A stretch of 60,000 nt of DNA from Branchiostoma floridae (GCF_000003815.2 NC_049982.1:10193947-10253946), one strand, 5' to 3'; positions 49,301 through 57,968 are shown, counted from the first letter of the stretch. Program-made: numbers and translations. Notes: generated by a model from the sequence alone, not told the origin.

Positions 49301-52300
49301 AGGCATGCCTGTCAATGAATCTAATGCATGCCAATCGATACCTCCACCCCCCTCCCCGTATTCTTTCTTTCCAACGACCTCAACCCATCCTCTGAAAAGC
49401 TGAACAGAAAGCCCTTCTCTCTCTCAAAAGGCTTGGTACGGTGACCTAATGCAGGGTGCAACAATCTGCTAAGTAGGTGTCATGTTACTTCATCCCGCGC
49501 CGCTGCTGCAGACATCGGTCAACAGTGACACTAACGCACTACTCACAGTGGTTGTTGTTAACATATCAGGTTTCCTAAACTCGAGGTCTGCTATTAGATA
49601 CAACAAAGACTATTTCGCAGACCGAAACATCACAGACGGCCTGTGCCTGTGCCAGTTGGAGTCAGGTACAAGTTGACAGGACAACAATGCTAAACTTAGA
49701 GCAGGTACTGCCTGTCACACGCAGGTCACATGGCTGTGGTCACTGTCCTGCCACGCTTCATCACTTTGGAATTCCAGAGATGCATAAAAGCTCCTTGGCA
49801 AGATCTTGTCTCTTTACCGTAAACTGGAAATCACTCCAACAATGTATGACGTGTAGTTCAGTTACATTGCTAGTTGTTATATAGCAGGACATATACAGGC
49901 TCGACTGAGCTCTCTCCAAAAGGCTTCCACAACTATATATACATAAAGAATTTATGTCTGTGTTTAGCACGTTGTCGACTTAATGCACATAAGGCTATAC
50001 CACCTATACTTGCTGATAATTTGAAATGTTCTTCATGAGTGTAAATTGGTTTTAAGCTCAGTGGCAACACTGCGACCTTCAATAAAGTTATCTTGTATCT
50101 AAGAAAGAAAACGCCATTCTCCATTTACTTTGGTCTAGTTTGTGTCCTTAGACCCATTGGACCTATACAAAACACACACACACACAAATAGACATATACA
50201 CGACCTGTGAAGAACGCAATACGGTGGATGACCCCTATCTCCCTTTCAAACTGGTACGAACCAATTAATGGTCAGACCACCTTGGGTCAATTGTTTTGCA
50301 TATTTTTCAACTACTAAGTCCCTTCACCTGCATATAAAACCAATTAAGCTTACGATGCCTACATAAAGAGAATAGGATCCGTGACAACCCCTTTGAGAGG
50401 AAAGTATTTACTTGACTGTGTATTCTGCGAATAGCGCGCTTGACATTCTCAGTTAACAGAAGTCAACAAAGTCAACTTCTCTAAATGGCTGAACCTCAGG
50501 GATGTTTGACATTCTTTATTCTTATTCATTGTCAAAAACATGCAAAACAAATATTTTCCTCATTTCTTGTGCAATTTGTTTCCAGAACACTACAGTATGT
50601 TGCATACCAACGTACTACTATTGTTCGAAATGTCATCTTCACCCTCTCTGTTTTCTTCTCTCCCTCTTCTGAGCAGAGTAAAACTAACGATTGACGATCA
50701 TCAAGACGTCATCAAAAATAATCCTGGCGACAAGTCCAATGCAACTTCACATTCAGTCTTCGTTTAGGCTACATCATCTTAATTCTCCGGCCGGAGGACA
50801 GCTCATGCATTTTTCATCCCATCTTAGATGAAATATTTTTCAAGACAAACAGTAATACGAGACACTATCTGTCATGATAGCTTATAAGATAGTCAATGCA
50901 TGAGTTCACATGACAATTCATATGGGCTACACATCATTTCTACTCTGCTCAGGATTTCTCTCTCTACCTTTGTTATGTATTGATTTTCGCAAACATTTCC
51001 AAGATCTGTCACGCCATCTGCTTATTTGTAGTGTAGGCGATTAACCTGCATTTTGTGTAAACCGCAACTATATCAGAAGTCGACATGTTGAACGATCTGT
51101 AACTACGATGCACAAGTTTAATTTTCTTACATCTACATTTAACACAGTTTTGCTGACTAATATGGAAAGGCGGTCGACCACTTGCAGGATCAAGTTGGGG
51201 GTGAAACATACAGTGCCAAGCATGAAATATGGTTCCTACACTTACCAAGACAAATGCCTTAGATATCATATCAGGCTGATAAAAGTCACGTTTACCCTCA
51301 AACGCCTTCATTCCTCTAGGCGACCTCACCGCGAGCGCATTTCATCTTTTTACACTGAATGTGTTTGGTTGTCCTTTCAAAATCATACTTTTAAATTTTT
51401 CCTAATGTTCCAATATGAAAGTGTTACACAAATGAAAGGGTTACACAAATACAGTTTATATTCCAGTTATAAGAACAAAGGTTACAAAAATCCACTCTAG
51501 TTCGCAGTGATGTAGCAGCGCGATTGCCGTCTAGTGGACTAGAGGCCTTAGGATTCCCTTAAGCCCCGTTTACAAATCAAAAATTTAGCTCGGCCGAGGT
51601 GTCAGCGAGCTCTAAATTACGAGGAGGCATGAACCTGATGCCTACGAACAAATGGCAGAGTTTCTTCGTCGGCATCAGGGTCATACCTCCTCGTAAATTA
51701 GAGCTCGCTGACAACTCGGCCGAGCTAAAATCTTGATTTGTAAACGGGGCTTAAGGACATGTTCACACAAGTGCGTGTATTCAAGCCCTCTCTAGTCGCG
51801 TACTTCCATGTATGGGTCTTGGGCAAGTTTGCGGGGAAGAAGTAGCTTTTTTTCAATTGACCGCTGTTGTGCAGCTTGGTTATCTAACGAATAAAGTAAT
51901 TCGGTCCAAAACCTTGAATAGGCCAAGAATGTCAATAGTCACAATGCGTGACTCATCCGGATTTGAATTTACGAATAAGTGCAATTGGATCCTGTCATAG
52001 GATACCGATGACAAGATACCGTATCATGGATATGTGTGCGCGACGAACATAAATCGTGGGATTTCAAAAGGGTTCATTCTGCAATCTTCAACAAAGGGGT
52101 GACAGCTCATTAATCGTAGGCTCAACCTTTGACCAGGTGTTACGTACAGCTGAAGAGTCCCTGTTGAACAGGTTTCTTATCGGGGATGACCTCGCTCAAG
52201 GATAAATACATAGACGTGAAAAAGCAGTGGGTTTTTTTTGCAATTCGAGTAACCTTCGAGTCTCTTGTGGGCATGAAGGCAAGGGTGTGGTTTAATTGTA

Positions 52301-55300
52301 TGGAGGAACACGGTGTTTAAAATGAGCCGATAAAGATTCCACGAAGAGTCCGTTTCGTTCCCATGGGGAATCATTTCATTTCACTTTGTGTAAGTGACAA
52401 ATGCAACCTTATGAAATATTCAATAGTCTTCGATTACTTTCAACAATTGTAACTAGCTAGTGGTACGGCTGTATACAATACATTTAATGAATTATCAAAT
52501 TATGGTATGCTGGTAACTGGATTGTGAAATGTAAACGATTGCACCACGCACCACAGCATAAATATGTCTCAAAATCAACAATGCCCTCATTTTTGGTGCA
52601 CAGAGTTATGCATTCACCATGTGTGATTGTAACAAATATTTTAGAGATGATCGTCATTTTTTTAACCTTCATCTAACCTTGAAATCTACATTCTCTTCGG
52701 CCTTGACCGTATTTCAGGAGTTGATGGTGCCATTCATTACTCTCCAAGCAGAGGTTAGGCTCCGTCTTTTTTTTAACTTTTTTTAGTCGTTTTTATCGGG
52801 CTTTCTATTTTGTCATTTTTCTTGAAGTACGCTAGCCAAACACAGTTAGGTTTTGACACAGCAAGATATAAAAAAAAAATAGAAAGCCCGATAAAAACGA
52901 CTAAAAAAAGTTTAAAAAACAGCCTGAGCCTAACCTCTGCTTGGAGAGGACCGTTGATGGGATCCGTCGTATTCGCTCGGTGTTGGCTGATGCACTTTTC
53001 ATATCATCTACAGCAAATTTACACTGACACCCCTCTCCATACCCTTCGGGGCAGACGGGAGACAGAAGTGAAGACTTTCTCGATCCTAATAATCTGCCAA
53101 ATGCGGAATTAACCACTCCCTGCACACATTGAACCTGAAAGCTAGACACCACAACACCTGACTGACCCTAAGGATCCAAAACACACGACAATGCCCAAAT
53201 GTAAAACTGTTTTCTTTAACTTTCAACAATAATTATCTATGCTGGTTTTATATCCAATCTTATGTCTTTGTATTTTTGTGCAATTCAAACAGATGGCTAC
53301 TATGGTCTATTATCATAATACCGGTACGTTTACGACGATTTCTCTAGCCATACTGATTTGACAAATTGTCAACGCATCATTTTCTCCACTTACATGTTGC
53401 TGTTATAGGTTACCCTTGCCACTTCTTCTGTGTAACTTTTCTGCCACTCTTGTCCTGCTAAAAGCGTAATATTGTAATTGTAACACGCCGCGGAATTACA
53501 CGGCGAACGGGCGCGTGGTTGGGAGGGGGTAAAAAATACCGGTAGGAAGAAACACGGCACAATTAACTGCCGCTATGTACATTTATACATCCTCTGATGT
53601 TCCTTCCTTTTCTGTCAGTAAATGCATAAAACATAAACCTGCATAAGCATACAAAATGTCATGAGAAAACGGACGTATACTGTCAAGAATTTTCATTTAA
53701 CTTCTGTCCGTCACAACCGCTATGACGTAACACTTCACTGCTAGCGTAGATATAAAAATGGCGGGAAAATGGCTGCGTACGTTCAATTTTGCCCATTCAG
53801 TCATAGATCCGGGCTATTATGCAACGGTTCTTCACACTTTTACATGAGTTGTAGGTCACCAACAGAAATTCAAGATTGTTGTTGAATCATGTTCGTCTTG
53901 TGCCGTGAGCATGTGTAATTATGATCTATAAATTTGGCAATGAATGTGACAGTGTGTTCGTCCCACGACGAGCTGCCTACCCCGAAAAAGATACTGAAAA
54001 CTTTTGGCCTTGTTGTCTTCGAATGCATTGTTATCGATGCTTTGTAAATGATGTATTGGACACCTAGATGTCTGAAGTGTGCACAGCTCAGAAATAACTA
54101 TTGTTGCATGTGTAGATCTCTTTAAGTTCTAGTATTTTGAATCTACCGGTATAAGTCTTACTACCGGTATTATGCCAATGCATGTTATATCAATTTGAAT
54201 AAGCCATCTTTAATTTTTCAAGAAATATCCTTAGATTTGACTCTTTTATTCATCATTCCCAGCAATTCTAAAACAAAGCCAGCTCTCCAGATGGGTAGCA
54301 ATGCCTGTTCCTGGCTGATACGTTTATTACCTCCCAAACTGAGAACGTCTTGCAGTAACATACAATGTACACATTATTCACTGTACGTACAAGTCTGTCT
54401 TCCCCGAAATTCTTGCTTTGTGACATCTGATGTATGTAACAAACAAGATGTGTACCATAGTACAACGGAAAACTGCACAATATGATAAGCATACCAATAC
54501 AGTGTACCTAATATTTTTTTTCATATTTGATACTTTGTATTCCTTAGTAGAAACAACATGGTGCCCGCTCCGTCATATTTATGTTGTAGCGGGTCAAATC
54601 AAAAAGGGTCACTCCCAGGGGTCACTCAATCCTTTGTTTTGTTCATAAGCCACATACTGTTGAATTATGAACAATCATAGCAATCCGGCGTATTCCCAAA
54701 GGTTCAGATGAATGTAACCTGTGACCTCACTCTTAATTTATTTCACGAAAAAACAGCTCGTTTCCCTTCTCACAAGAATGTGCATTTCTATATAGCAGGA
54801 AACATCAGAACAAAGTAAACAGTCAGGTAAGAGGATACGTTTGAATAACTCCCTTTCTGAAGCACTGGCAACAGACCGTGGTCATTAATACCAACGAGTG
54901 ATACATTTTATGCCAATGTGCCCTTTCTCGGACTAGCTAAGTACAGAGCAACACGGCATCGCAGTACACTTGTAGCTATTAACATGTAATCATGTCACAA
55001 GTACATGTCAAGAGTGCTGTCTGAAGACTGGACTCAGAAAACCTACTTCATATTGACCACCGATCTTAAAGATGATTCTGACCAATTTGTGGAGTGGGCG
55101 ACAAAAAATCAAAATAAATTCACGAGTGTGGACATTTTTGTTCTGATTTTAAGACTTTCAAATAGCATGTCATTAATACCAATAACATGTACTCTCAAAT
55201 TCCACAATCATGGTGTTTCTCATTAAAAACTACTCCAGACGTCCAACCCATACGTACTTCTAGCAGTATATAAACTACATTTCATTATCTTCAACACATA

Positions 55301-55677
55301 GAAACATTCATCTAAATAATTAAATATGAATACTACAACGTTGAAGTAAATAACCTCAACTGTGACAGGTGGGCATAAATTTTTATATCACAGAGGGCAT
55401 ATAGAATTACTTTCGCCCCCCTCCCCAGCGTTCTCGCATGTCTTCAGGTCAATAAGACCGAATCCTGTCTATATTGCCAATGTTGCCAATGCACAATTCA
55501 CTTCACATGAGCTGAAATGCCGTGCGCTATGTCAGCAATATTCGTACACTAACACATCATTACTAAAGTAACAATATCTGTGTACCGACACAGATTTCCT
55601 GTCCCTGGGGAATCGCGAAAATAACAAAACCACGCCCTACCTGTCAACGCGAGGATTAGAGCCGCCCAGCGGGCCAT
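29553..55677 (-). CDS. Gene 1: secreted corin-like mosaic serine protease (TIL-DOMON-EGF-LDLa-FZ-SRCR-trypsin)
   Basis: Thirty-three exons on the minus strand join by GT-AG introns into one frame of 5,232 nt (1,743 aa plus TAA). Domains by approximate residue: leader 1-12, TIL 13-70, DOMON 71-242, EGF cassette 1 243-417, LDLa 418-454, EGF cassette 2 455-633, LDLa 634-670, EGF cassette 3 671-853, FZ 854-974, SRCR to 1080, FZ to 1203, SRCR to 1309, four LDLa to 1466, trypsin to 1743. No membrane segment follows the leader, so secretion is inferred, unlike type II membrane-bound corin. Corin shares FZ, LDLa, SRCR and a C-terminal trypsin domain, but not TIL, DOMON or EGF. Substrate is unknown. 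The N gap at 32,241-32,508 could hide an exon. Gene 2 may be joined to it (see the trypsin entry). Confidence 0.8.
31677..31796 (-). CDS. Gene 1 LDLa d
   Basis: A 120-nt phase 1-1 exon codes for [14 protein letters not shown] and [13 protein letters not shown], a textbook LDLa. It directly precedes the protease domain. Confidence 0.9.
32241..32508. other. Assembly gap (268 N)
   Basis: A run of N sits in the intron between LDLa c and LDLa d of gene 1. Both flanking exons have matching phases, so no exon needs to be hidden here, but one phase 1-1 module could be. Confidence 0.95.
32679..32807 (-). CDS. Gene 1 LDLa c
   Basis: A 129-nt phase 1-1 exon starts [16 protein letters not shown] and carries the calcium site [15 protein letters not shown]. 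The chosen donor TACG|GTACTC is weak but is the only one that keeps phase 1. Reading through instead gives 40 more codons without domain resemblance. The following intron contains the N gap. Confidence 0.8.
33262..33372 (-). CDS. Gene 1 LDLa b
   Basis: A 111-nt phase 1-1 exon with six cysteines, codes [16 protein letters not shown] and the acidic site [13 protein letters not shown]. Flanks are canonical (TGCACTAG acceptor, GTAAGT donor). Confidence 0.9.
33761..33780. repeat. Poly-C tract, 20 bp
   Basis: Twenty C in a row, 24 bp below the donor of LDLa a of gene 1 (inside the following intron). Confidence 0.95.
33804..33914 (-). CDS. Gene 1 LDLa a (first of four before trypsin)
   Basis: A 111-nt phase 1-1 exon codes for [15 protein letters not shown] and a calcium site [14 protein letters not shown], six cysteines. 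The DNA is almost identical to the LDLa at 26,132-26,245 in gene 2, 7.7 kb away. Confidence 0.9.
34139..34456 (-). CDS. Gene 1 SRCR domain 2
   Basis: A 318-nt phase 1-1 exon starts [20 protein letters not shown] and ends EDVGVVCLG, with six cysteines (group A). It is strikingly similar to the SRCR at 26,714-27,025 of gene 2. Both are followed by a near-identical LDLa exon. Confidence 0.93.
34727..34858. repeat. Dispersed repeat, copy 1
   Basis: Shares AGCAACTGGATATGATTTTGG and CGTATCTTATGACCTAGATG-like text (here in short pieces) with 43,011-43,132. Both are in gene 1 introns. The ends are partially inverted, suggesting a MITE-like element. Confidence 0.6.
34881..35484 (-). CDS. Gene 1 FZ2: Frizzled-type cysteine-rich domain (two exons)
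   Basis: Exon 35,264-35,484 has cysteines 1-5 ([19 protein letters not shown]). Exon 34,881-35,028 has cysteines 6-10 ([15 protein letters not shown], ending [10 protein letters not shown]). Same intron position and phase as FZ1. FZ1-SRCR and FZ2-SRCR form a duplicated pair. Confidence 0.92.
35735..36052 (-). CDS. Gene 1 SRCR domain 1
   Basis: A single 318-nt phase 1-1 exon codes for about 106 residues starting [48 protein letters not shown] and EDVGVVC are the standard scavenger-receptor cysteine-rich signatures. Six cysteines place it in group A. The module usually mediates protein binding and is found beside trypsin domains in corin and TMPRSS proteases. Confidence 0.93.
36344..37483 (-). 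CDS. Gene 1 FZ1: Frizzled-type cysteine-rich domain (two exons)
   Basis: Exon 37,269-37,483 (phase 1 to 0) holds cysteines 1-5 with the diagnostic [18 protein letters not shown] block. Exon 36,344-36,491 (phase 0 to 1) holds cysteines 6-10 ([14 protein letters not shown], ending [10 protein letters not shown]). FZ CRDs bind Wnt lipid in Frizzled and have other roles in corin. The intron position (after Cys5, phase 0) matches the FZd and FZe types of gene 2. Confidence 0.92.
36492..37268 (-). other. Intron inside FZ1 of gene 1
   Basis: This is 777 bases with no exon signal. It includes a short T-run near 37,147 and otherwise unremarkable AT-rich sequence. Confidence 0.5.
37484..39052 (-). other. 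Intron between EGF cassette 3 and FZ1 of gene 1
   Basis: No exon is recognised. The stretch is filled mainly by an AT-rich repeat region (about 37,980-38,840, annotated separately), preceded by a moderately GC-rich dispersed-repeat segment (about 37,690-37,980). Confidence 0.6.
37980..38840. repeat. Minisatellite, about four units of roughly 245 bp with repeated ATGCAAAT octamers
   Basis: The phrase TTGACGRATCRTCATG..TTTTTGG recurs near 37,985, 38,231 and 38,478, and in degraded form near 38,705, giving a period of about 245 bp. Each unit carries a paired motif, ATTATGCAAATnn..GCTAATTTGCATAATTAATGAG-like, split into short elements here. It lies inside a gene 1 intron. This looks like a local expansion of a dispersed repeat. 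Confidence 0.7.
39053..40135 (-). CDS. Gene 1 EGF cassette 3 (four EGF-like repeats, exons 16-18)
   Basis: Exons are 39,902-40,135; 39,351-39,617; and 39,053-39,100, all phase 1-1. The first two match cassette 2 closely ([29 protein letters not shown]). The tail exon is different: 48 nt coding [16 protein letters not shown] instead of the 39-nt tail of the other cassettes. No LDLa follows; the next module is FZ. Confidence 0.9.
40599..40709 (-). CDS. Gene 1 LDLa between EGF cassettes 2 and 3
   Basis: A 111-nt phase 1-1 exon codes for six cysteines with the same [16 protein letters not shown] calcium-site signature as the copy at 42.5 kb. It differs there mainly at the PETFW versus PDVFW position. 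LDLa modules fold around one calcium ion and usually bind protein ligands. Confidence 0.9.
40970..41006. repeat. Poly-C plus CA repeat
   Basis: Fifteen C followed by about eleven CA units, in a gene 1 intron. Confidence 0.95.
41113..42086 (-). CDS. Gene 1 EGF cassette 2 (four EGF-like repeats, exons 12-14)
   Basis: Exons are 41,853-42,086; 41,388-41,651; and 41,113-41,151, all phase 1-1. Motifs include [53 protein letters not shown] and CFNNGEC. It is almost identical in protein and introns to cassette 3 (39,053-40,135). The extra cysteine in ASCCDLGED makes the first EGF seven-cysteine in both copies. Confidence 0.9.
42493..42603 (-). CDS. Gene 1 LDLa between EGF cassettes 1 and 2
   Basis: A single 111-nt phase 1-1 exon codes for an LDL-receptor class A repeat with six cysteines and the calcium-cage signature [16 protein letters not shown]. 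It is nearly identical to the LDLa at 40,599-40,709 and the neighbouring introns are conserved too, so the two arose by a recent duplication of an EGFx4-LDLa unit. Confidence 0.9.
42857..42985 (+). mobile_element. tRNA-related SINE fragment
   Basis: A-box-like TTTGGCTTAACTGGTAGAGT and B-box-like CCGGGTTCGATATGC are followed by GCCCTTGGGAAAGGCACTTT, a motif common in invertebrate SINE bodies (recalled, not searched). In a gene 1 intron between EGF cassette 1 and the next LDLa. Confidence 0.6.
43011..43132. repeat. Dispersed repeat, copy 2
   Basis: AAAGCAACTGGATATGATTT and ACCTGGATGCCTAAC match copy 1 at 34.7 kb. Confidence 0.6.
43180..44527 (-). CDS. Gene 1 EGF cassette 1 (four EGF-like repeats, exons 8-10)
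   Basis: Exons 44,297-44,527 (two EGFs), 43,631-43,885 (EGF 3 and most of EGF 4) and 43,180-43,218 (the EGF 4 tail, [13 protein letters not shown]) are all phase 1-1. Motifs include [46 protein letters not shown] and CDNGGEC. This is the most diverged of the three cassettes and lacks the GEGEED insert of the other two. The last six-cysteine repeat is split so that a 39-nt exon supplies its final cysteine. Adhesion or spacer role is inferred. Confidence 0.88.
44794..46283 (-). CDS. Gene 1 exons 3-7: DOMON domain
   Basis: Exons are 46,186-46,283; 45,905-45,979; 45,683-45,744; 45,117-45,232; and 44,794-44,958, with consistent phases. The 172-residue product shows DOMON hallmarks: an opening hydrophobic strand around HSVSWMYNS, then [38 protein letters not shown] and a closing [25 protein letters not shown] is a beta-sandwich that binds heme or sugar in some families (cellobiose dehydrogenase, SDR2, dopamine beta-hydroxylase relatives). 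Candidate axial ligands are Met in GFSNDRVM and His in YNHRSQ. Binding is inference. DOMON fused to FZ/SRCR/trypsin is unusual. Confidence 0.85.
46753..47330 (-). mobile_element. Internally deleted mariner element with 34-bp TIRs and TA duplication
   Basis: The ends CGAGGGGCGTTCAATAAGT and its complement are inverted repeats of about 34 bp with one mismatch, flanked by TA. On the minus strand, 46,839-47,168 starts like a mariner transposase N-terminus ([20 protein letters not shown]). It then jumps to the transposase C-terminal region in another frame ([19 protein letters not shown]). The catalytic centre is missing, so it is non-autonomous. It lies in the intron between TIL and DOMON of gene 1. 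Confidence 0.88.
47459..47632 (-). CDS. Gene 1 exon 2: TIL (trypsin-inhibitor-like) cysteine-rich domain
   Basis: One phase 1-1 exon of 174 nt codes for 58 residues with ten cysteines, starting [12 protein letters not shown] and ending [12 protein letters not shown]. The C-x-C pair in [16 protein letters not shown] is the typical TIL ending (CxCxxGY..-like, then C.....C). TIL domains act as serine-protease inhibitors or as scaffold modules, as in von Willebrand factor and mucins. An N-terminal TIL on a protease could restrain its own catalytic domain, but nothing in the sequence shows that. The domain call is secure. Confidence 0.85.
47959..48037. repeat. CACT tetranucleotide repeat at gap edge
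   Basis: Repeated CACT/CAAT units run directly into the N gap at 48,038, probably the reason the assembly broke. Confidence 0.9.
48038..48390. other. Assembly gap (353 N)
   Basis: A run of N in intron 1 of gene 1. To the right, 48,428-48,560 has a 16-G run and homopolymer-rich text that looks like low-quality sequence. Confidence 0.95.
48745..49195. repeat. Two diverged tandem copies of a 225-bp sequence
   Basis: GGTTTCTACATCCTGT recurs about 228 bp apart (near 48,790 and 49,018), followed in both by GGTCAGTGACSCCA, GCCA..CGATGTCTTT and GGGTTC/GGGTCA. No coding meaning is seen. Confidence 0.65.
51557..51756. mobile_element. Hairpin MITE with TTAA ends
   Basis: TTAAGCCCCGTTTACAAATC at 51,559 is inverted at 51,754. 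The arms continue inward (TTTAGCTCGGCCGAG, GAGCTCTAAATTACGAGGAGG) for about 80 bp each, leaving a short loop. TTAA at both ends suggests a piggyBac-type target site. No coding capacity. Confidence 0.8.
52740..52948. mobile_element. Palindromic MITE, CTCTCCAAGCAGAGGTTAGG family, copy 1
   Basis: CTCTCCAAGCAGAGGTTAGG at the left is inverted at the right (CCTAACCTCTGCTTGGAGAG). Inner arms with AGAAAGCCCGATAAAAACGA also pair. It is about 209 bp, non-coding, in intron 1 of gene 1. Confidence 0.8.
55641..55677 (-). CDS. Exon 1 of gene 1: start codon and signal peptide
   Basis: The exon codes for twelve residues, [12 protein letters not shown], and ends ACAG|GTAGGG in phase 1, matching the phase-1 acceptor of the TIL exon at 47,632. 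The ATG context has A at -3 and G at +4 (strong Kozak). The upstream frame has no other ATG before a TGA, which decides the start. The hydrophobic AALILAL core suits a secretory leader, but it is shorter than usual, so a small unseen exon in the 8-kb first intron cannot be excluded. Confidence 0.65.
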
Positions 55678-55960
55678 GGTCGGGCAGTCGTCGGACGACT
55701 GGAACGATGAGTCCCGACGAAATCCGGCGGAAATTCCGCTAGCACTTCAACCTTACGTTAGCGGCCGGTACTCCTAGAGCGGTAGAAATGTTTGTCCAAA
55801 TGGCACCTGCAGGTCAGGTGCTCCCAGAACCGAATGCTTCCCAGGTGCGCAGGCCCACGATGTCGTACCTAGGTGCGGCTTGACCTTGACGACCCGGGGC
55901 CATACATAGACACCTCTGCGTCACCTAAGCCTGAGTCCCACACGCAAAGCGCCATGGGAA
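55678..55960 (-). promoter_or_regulatory. CpG-rich 5' flank of gene 1, candidate promoter/5' UTR
   Basis: The roughly 280 bases upstream of the gene 1 ATG are visibly richer in G+C and CpG than the AT-rich surroundings. I see no clear TATA box at a sensible distance. Calling this a CpG-type promoter is inference from base composition and position. Confidence 0.3.
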
Positions 55961-57241
55961 GTCCAAAACTCAGACGGGCCAGCGTGGTGACAATAACAGT
56001 TGTGAACCATTTCTTACTTTTTCTCAGACACTATTGATGTATAGACGTAACCGCGACATCTCTCAGCTGACATATAACCGGCGCCAAGTCGGTGATTGCG
56101 ATGAAGACAGTGCCATGTAAACTTAGAATAAAATGGCGGCATTTTGCATTGTTATGGAAAAAGTAGGTCATTTCCTTGTTTTCAAGGCAATTCTCTGAGG
56201 ACTTCTTGCATACAACACTCCACACTTCCATTCCGTTTGTTGTATCCCTTAAGGGCCCTTTTTTTCGGGGAAAGCTACCAATGACAATTCGTCTCGTACA
56301 TGTACTTGTGCACCATACTTACTGAACCGACACGCAGCTTACACTTGAAGAAAGGTCCTTCGTATCAACAAATAAGTCTTTAACGTTAACTCTTTTGTAA
56401 ATATACGTCAATGACTTTTGCATTGCAGTAATCAGTATCTTTATCTAATACGATAAAACCTGTCTTTATATACCACATAATAAAACGAAAAAGATACGTA
56501 AACACCGGTTGTCCAGTATAAAGTATCAGGTATCAACCGTACAAAGAAGAGTTAGAGACCATGCATTCTGCCACTGTAGGTTGAAACCTTGGACGCAGGT
56601 ATGACGGACATGTGTCCGAGTCATGAGCCACTCGTATTCTATCATCAATTTCCATAGAAAACCACTGCCGGATCGATCTTAGAATAGTTACAAGGTCATG
56701 TTTAGGACACTGTCAGGTCGTTGGTTTTTCACTGACCCTACCCCCTAACTAAGTCAGCTTACATTCAAACAGTCTATTGAGAAAGGACACCTCGTTTCCT
56801 AAAATAGTCTTTCTTACCCTATTGGGCATTATTGTATTATCGAATGAATTATTGAAACACCGTGTCACTTTTTATAGAGACGGTAAAAGGTCATACATAG
56901 TTTAACAGATCATGGGACTTCTAAATTATTTAGTTGTGTCATCATGGACAACATAGTCGTAATTTTCTTATATTTGACATGTGACTGAATCCAAAATCTC
57001 ATAATTTTCTCACCAGATATGAATACATCATTGAAACACAGTCAGGCGAGAATATTGCAGATAACATCTTCCCCACGTATACAATAGTTGAACCCTGCAG
57101 TCATTTGACTGGTATTTGCCTAGTCACGCAACAACACGGTGGATTGTTGGGGCTATCTCACACAGGTACAGATGTCTCTCTGTTGGGGATGGCTCTGAGG
57201 TCGACGTGCCCTCAGGCGAAAGGGTGGTTCCCGTGAAGTGT

Positions 57242-57370
57242 CAAAGCAGAGGTTAGGTGCGCGCTGGTCTCGGGCGTCTTTGTAGGCTTTTTCTATCGGA
57301 CTTTATGTTTTGTCAGATTTGCCAGACAAACGGACAGAAAAACTGAAAAAGCACATGAGAAGAAGTCCAA
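57242..57370. mobile_element. Half copy of the CTCTCCAAGCAGAGGTTAGG MITE
   Basis: AAAGCAGAGGTTAGG and TTTTTCTATCGGACTTTATG match the left arm and interior of copy 1. The right arm is not recognisable. The right boundary is uncertain. Confidence 0.55.
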
Positions 57371-57835
57371 AATAAGTCTGGACCAAAACTAATCATTCTG
57401 GGTATTCACTGGAACGAACATATTGACAGGACAGCCGAAGACTTAACATTTCAAACATACTGTCAGAGTCAATTTGCGTCAATGCATTTTTGGGACAAAG
57501 TAAACAACAGATGCACTCTAAACAAAGAAACGTTTTGTTACGCATAGGTTGTGATAATCCTTTCTGGCTCATAACCATGACTAAGATAGAAGAACTACAA
57601 TGGACTCCATATCAACGTTGATATATTAGAGAGAAGTTCGTAATTACCATAAAAAGTAGACAGATTAGTTGTTTAAAAACGGTTTATACAAGTGCATGTT
57701 TTGCTCATTGCCATCTTTGATACCAATCCGGTTAGGGGACCTATGTACATACTGAACTCTCATCCGACAAGTGCCTTTACTTTACTTGACTTTACTTTAC
57801 TCTGGTACCATTCCTATGACACCTACTCTCCAATC

Positions 57836-57968
57836 AGGAGTTAGGCGTCACCTTGCTTTGGGCATCTTTTTTTCGTCCGCCAGCCAAAACGGAAACCTTC
57901 TGTTCAAAAACAGGAAGCCCGATAGAAACGTCCAAAAACTAGCCGGGGCCTAACCTCTGCTTGGAGAG
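57836..57968. mobile_element. Palindromic MITE, CTCTCCAAGCAGAGGTTAGG family, copy 2
   Basis: Left end CTCTCCAATCAGGAGTTAGG, right end CCTAACCTCTGCTTGGAGAG, inner AGGAAGCCCGATAGAAACG. Shorter and more diverged than copy 1. Confidence 0.7.

Larger units (their letters stand above)
47633..55640 (-). other. Intron 1 of gene 1 (8 kb), repeat-rich, no supported exon
   Basis: It is bounded by the donor at 55,640 and the acceptor before 47,632. It contains a CACT repeat and an N gap (47,959-48,390), a low-quality-looking stretch, a two-copy 225-bp repeat, a TTAA hairpin element and a second palindromic element, annotated separately. A minus-strand open stretch around 52,901-53,152 ends in a Cys-rich run but has no convincing donor and overlaps a MITE arm. 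No other protein resemblance was seen. Confidence 0.6.
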
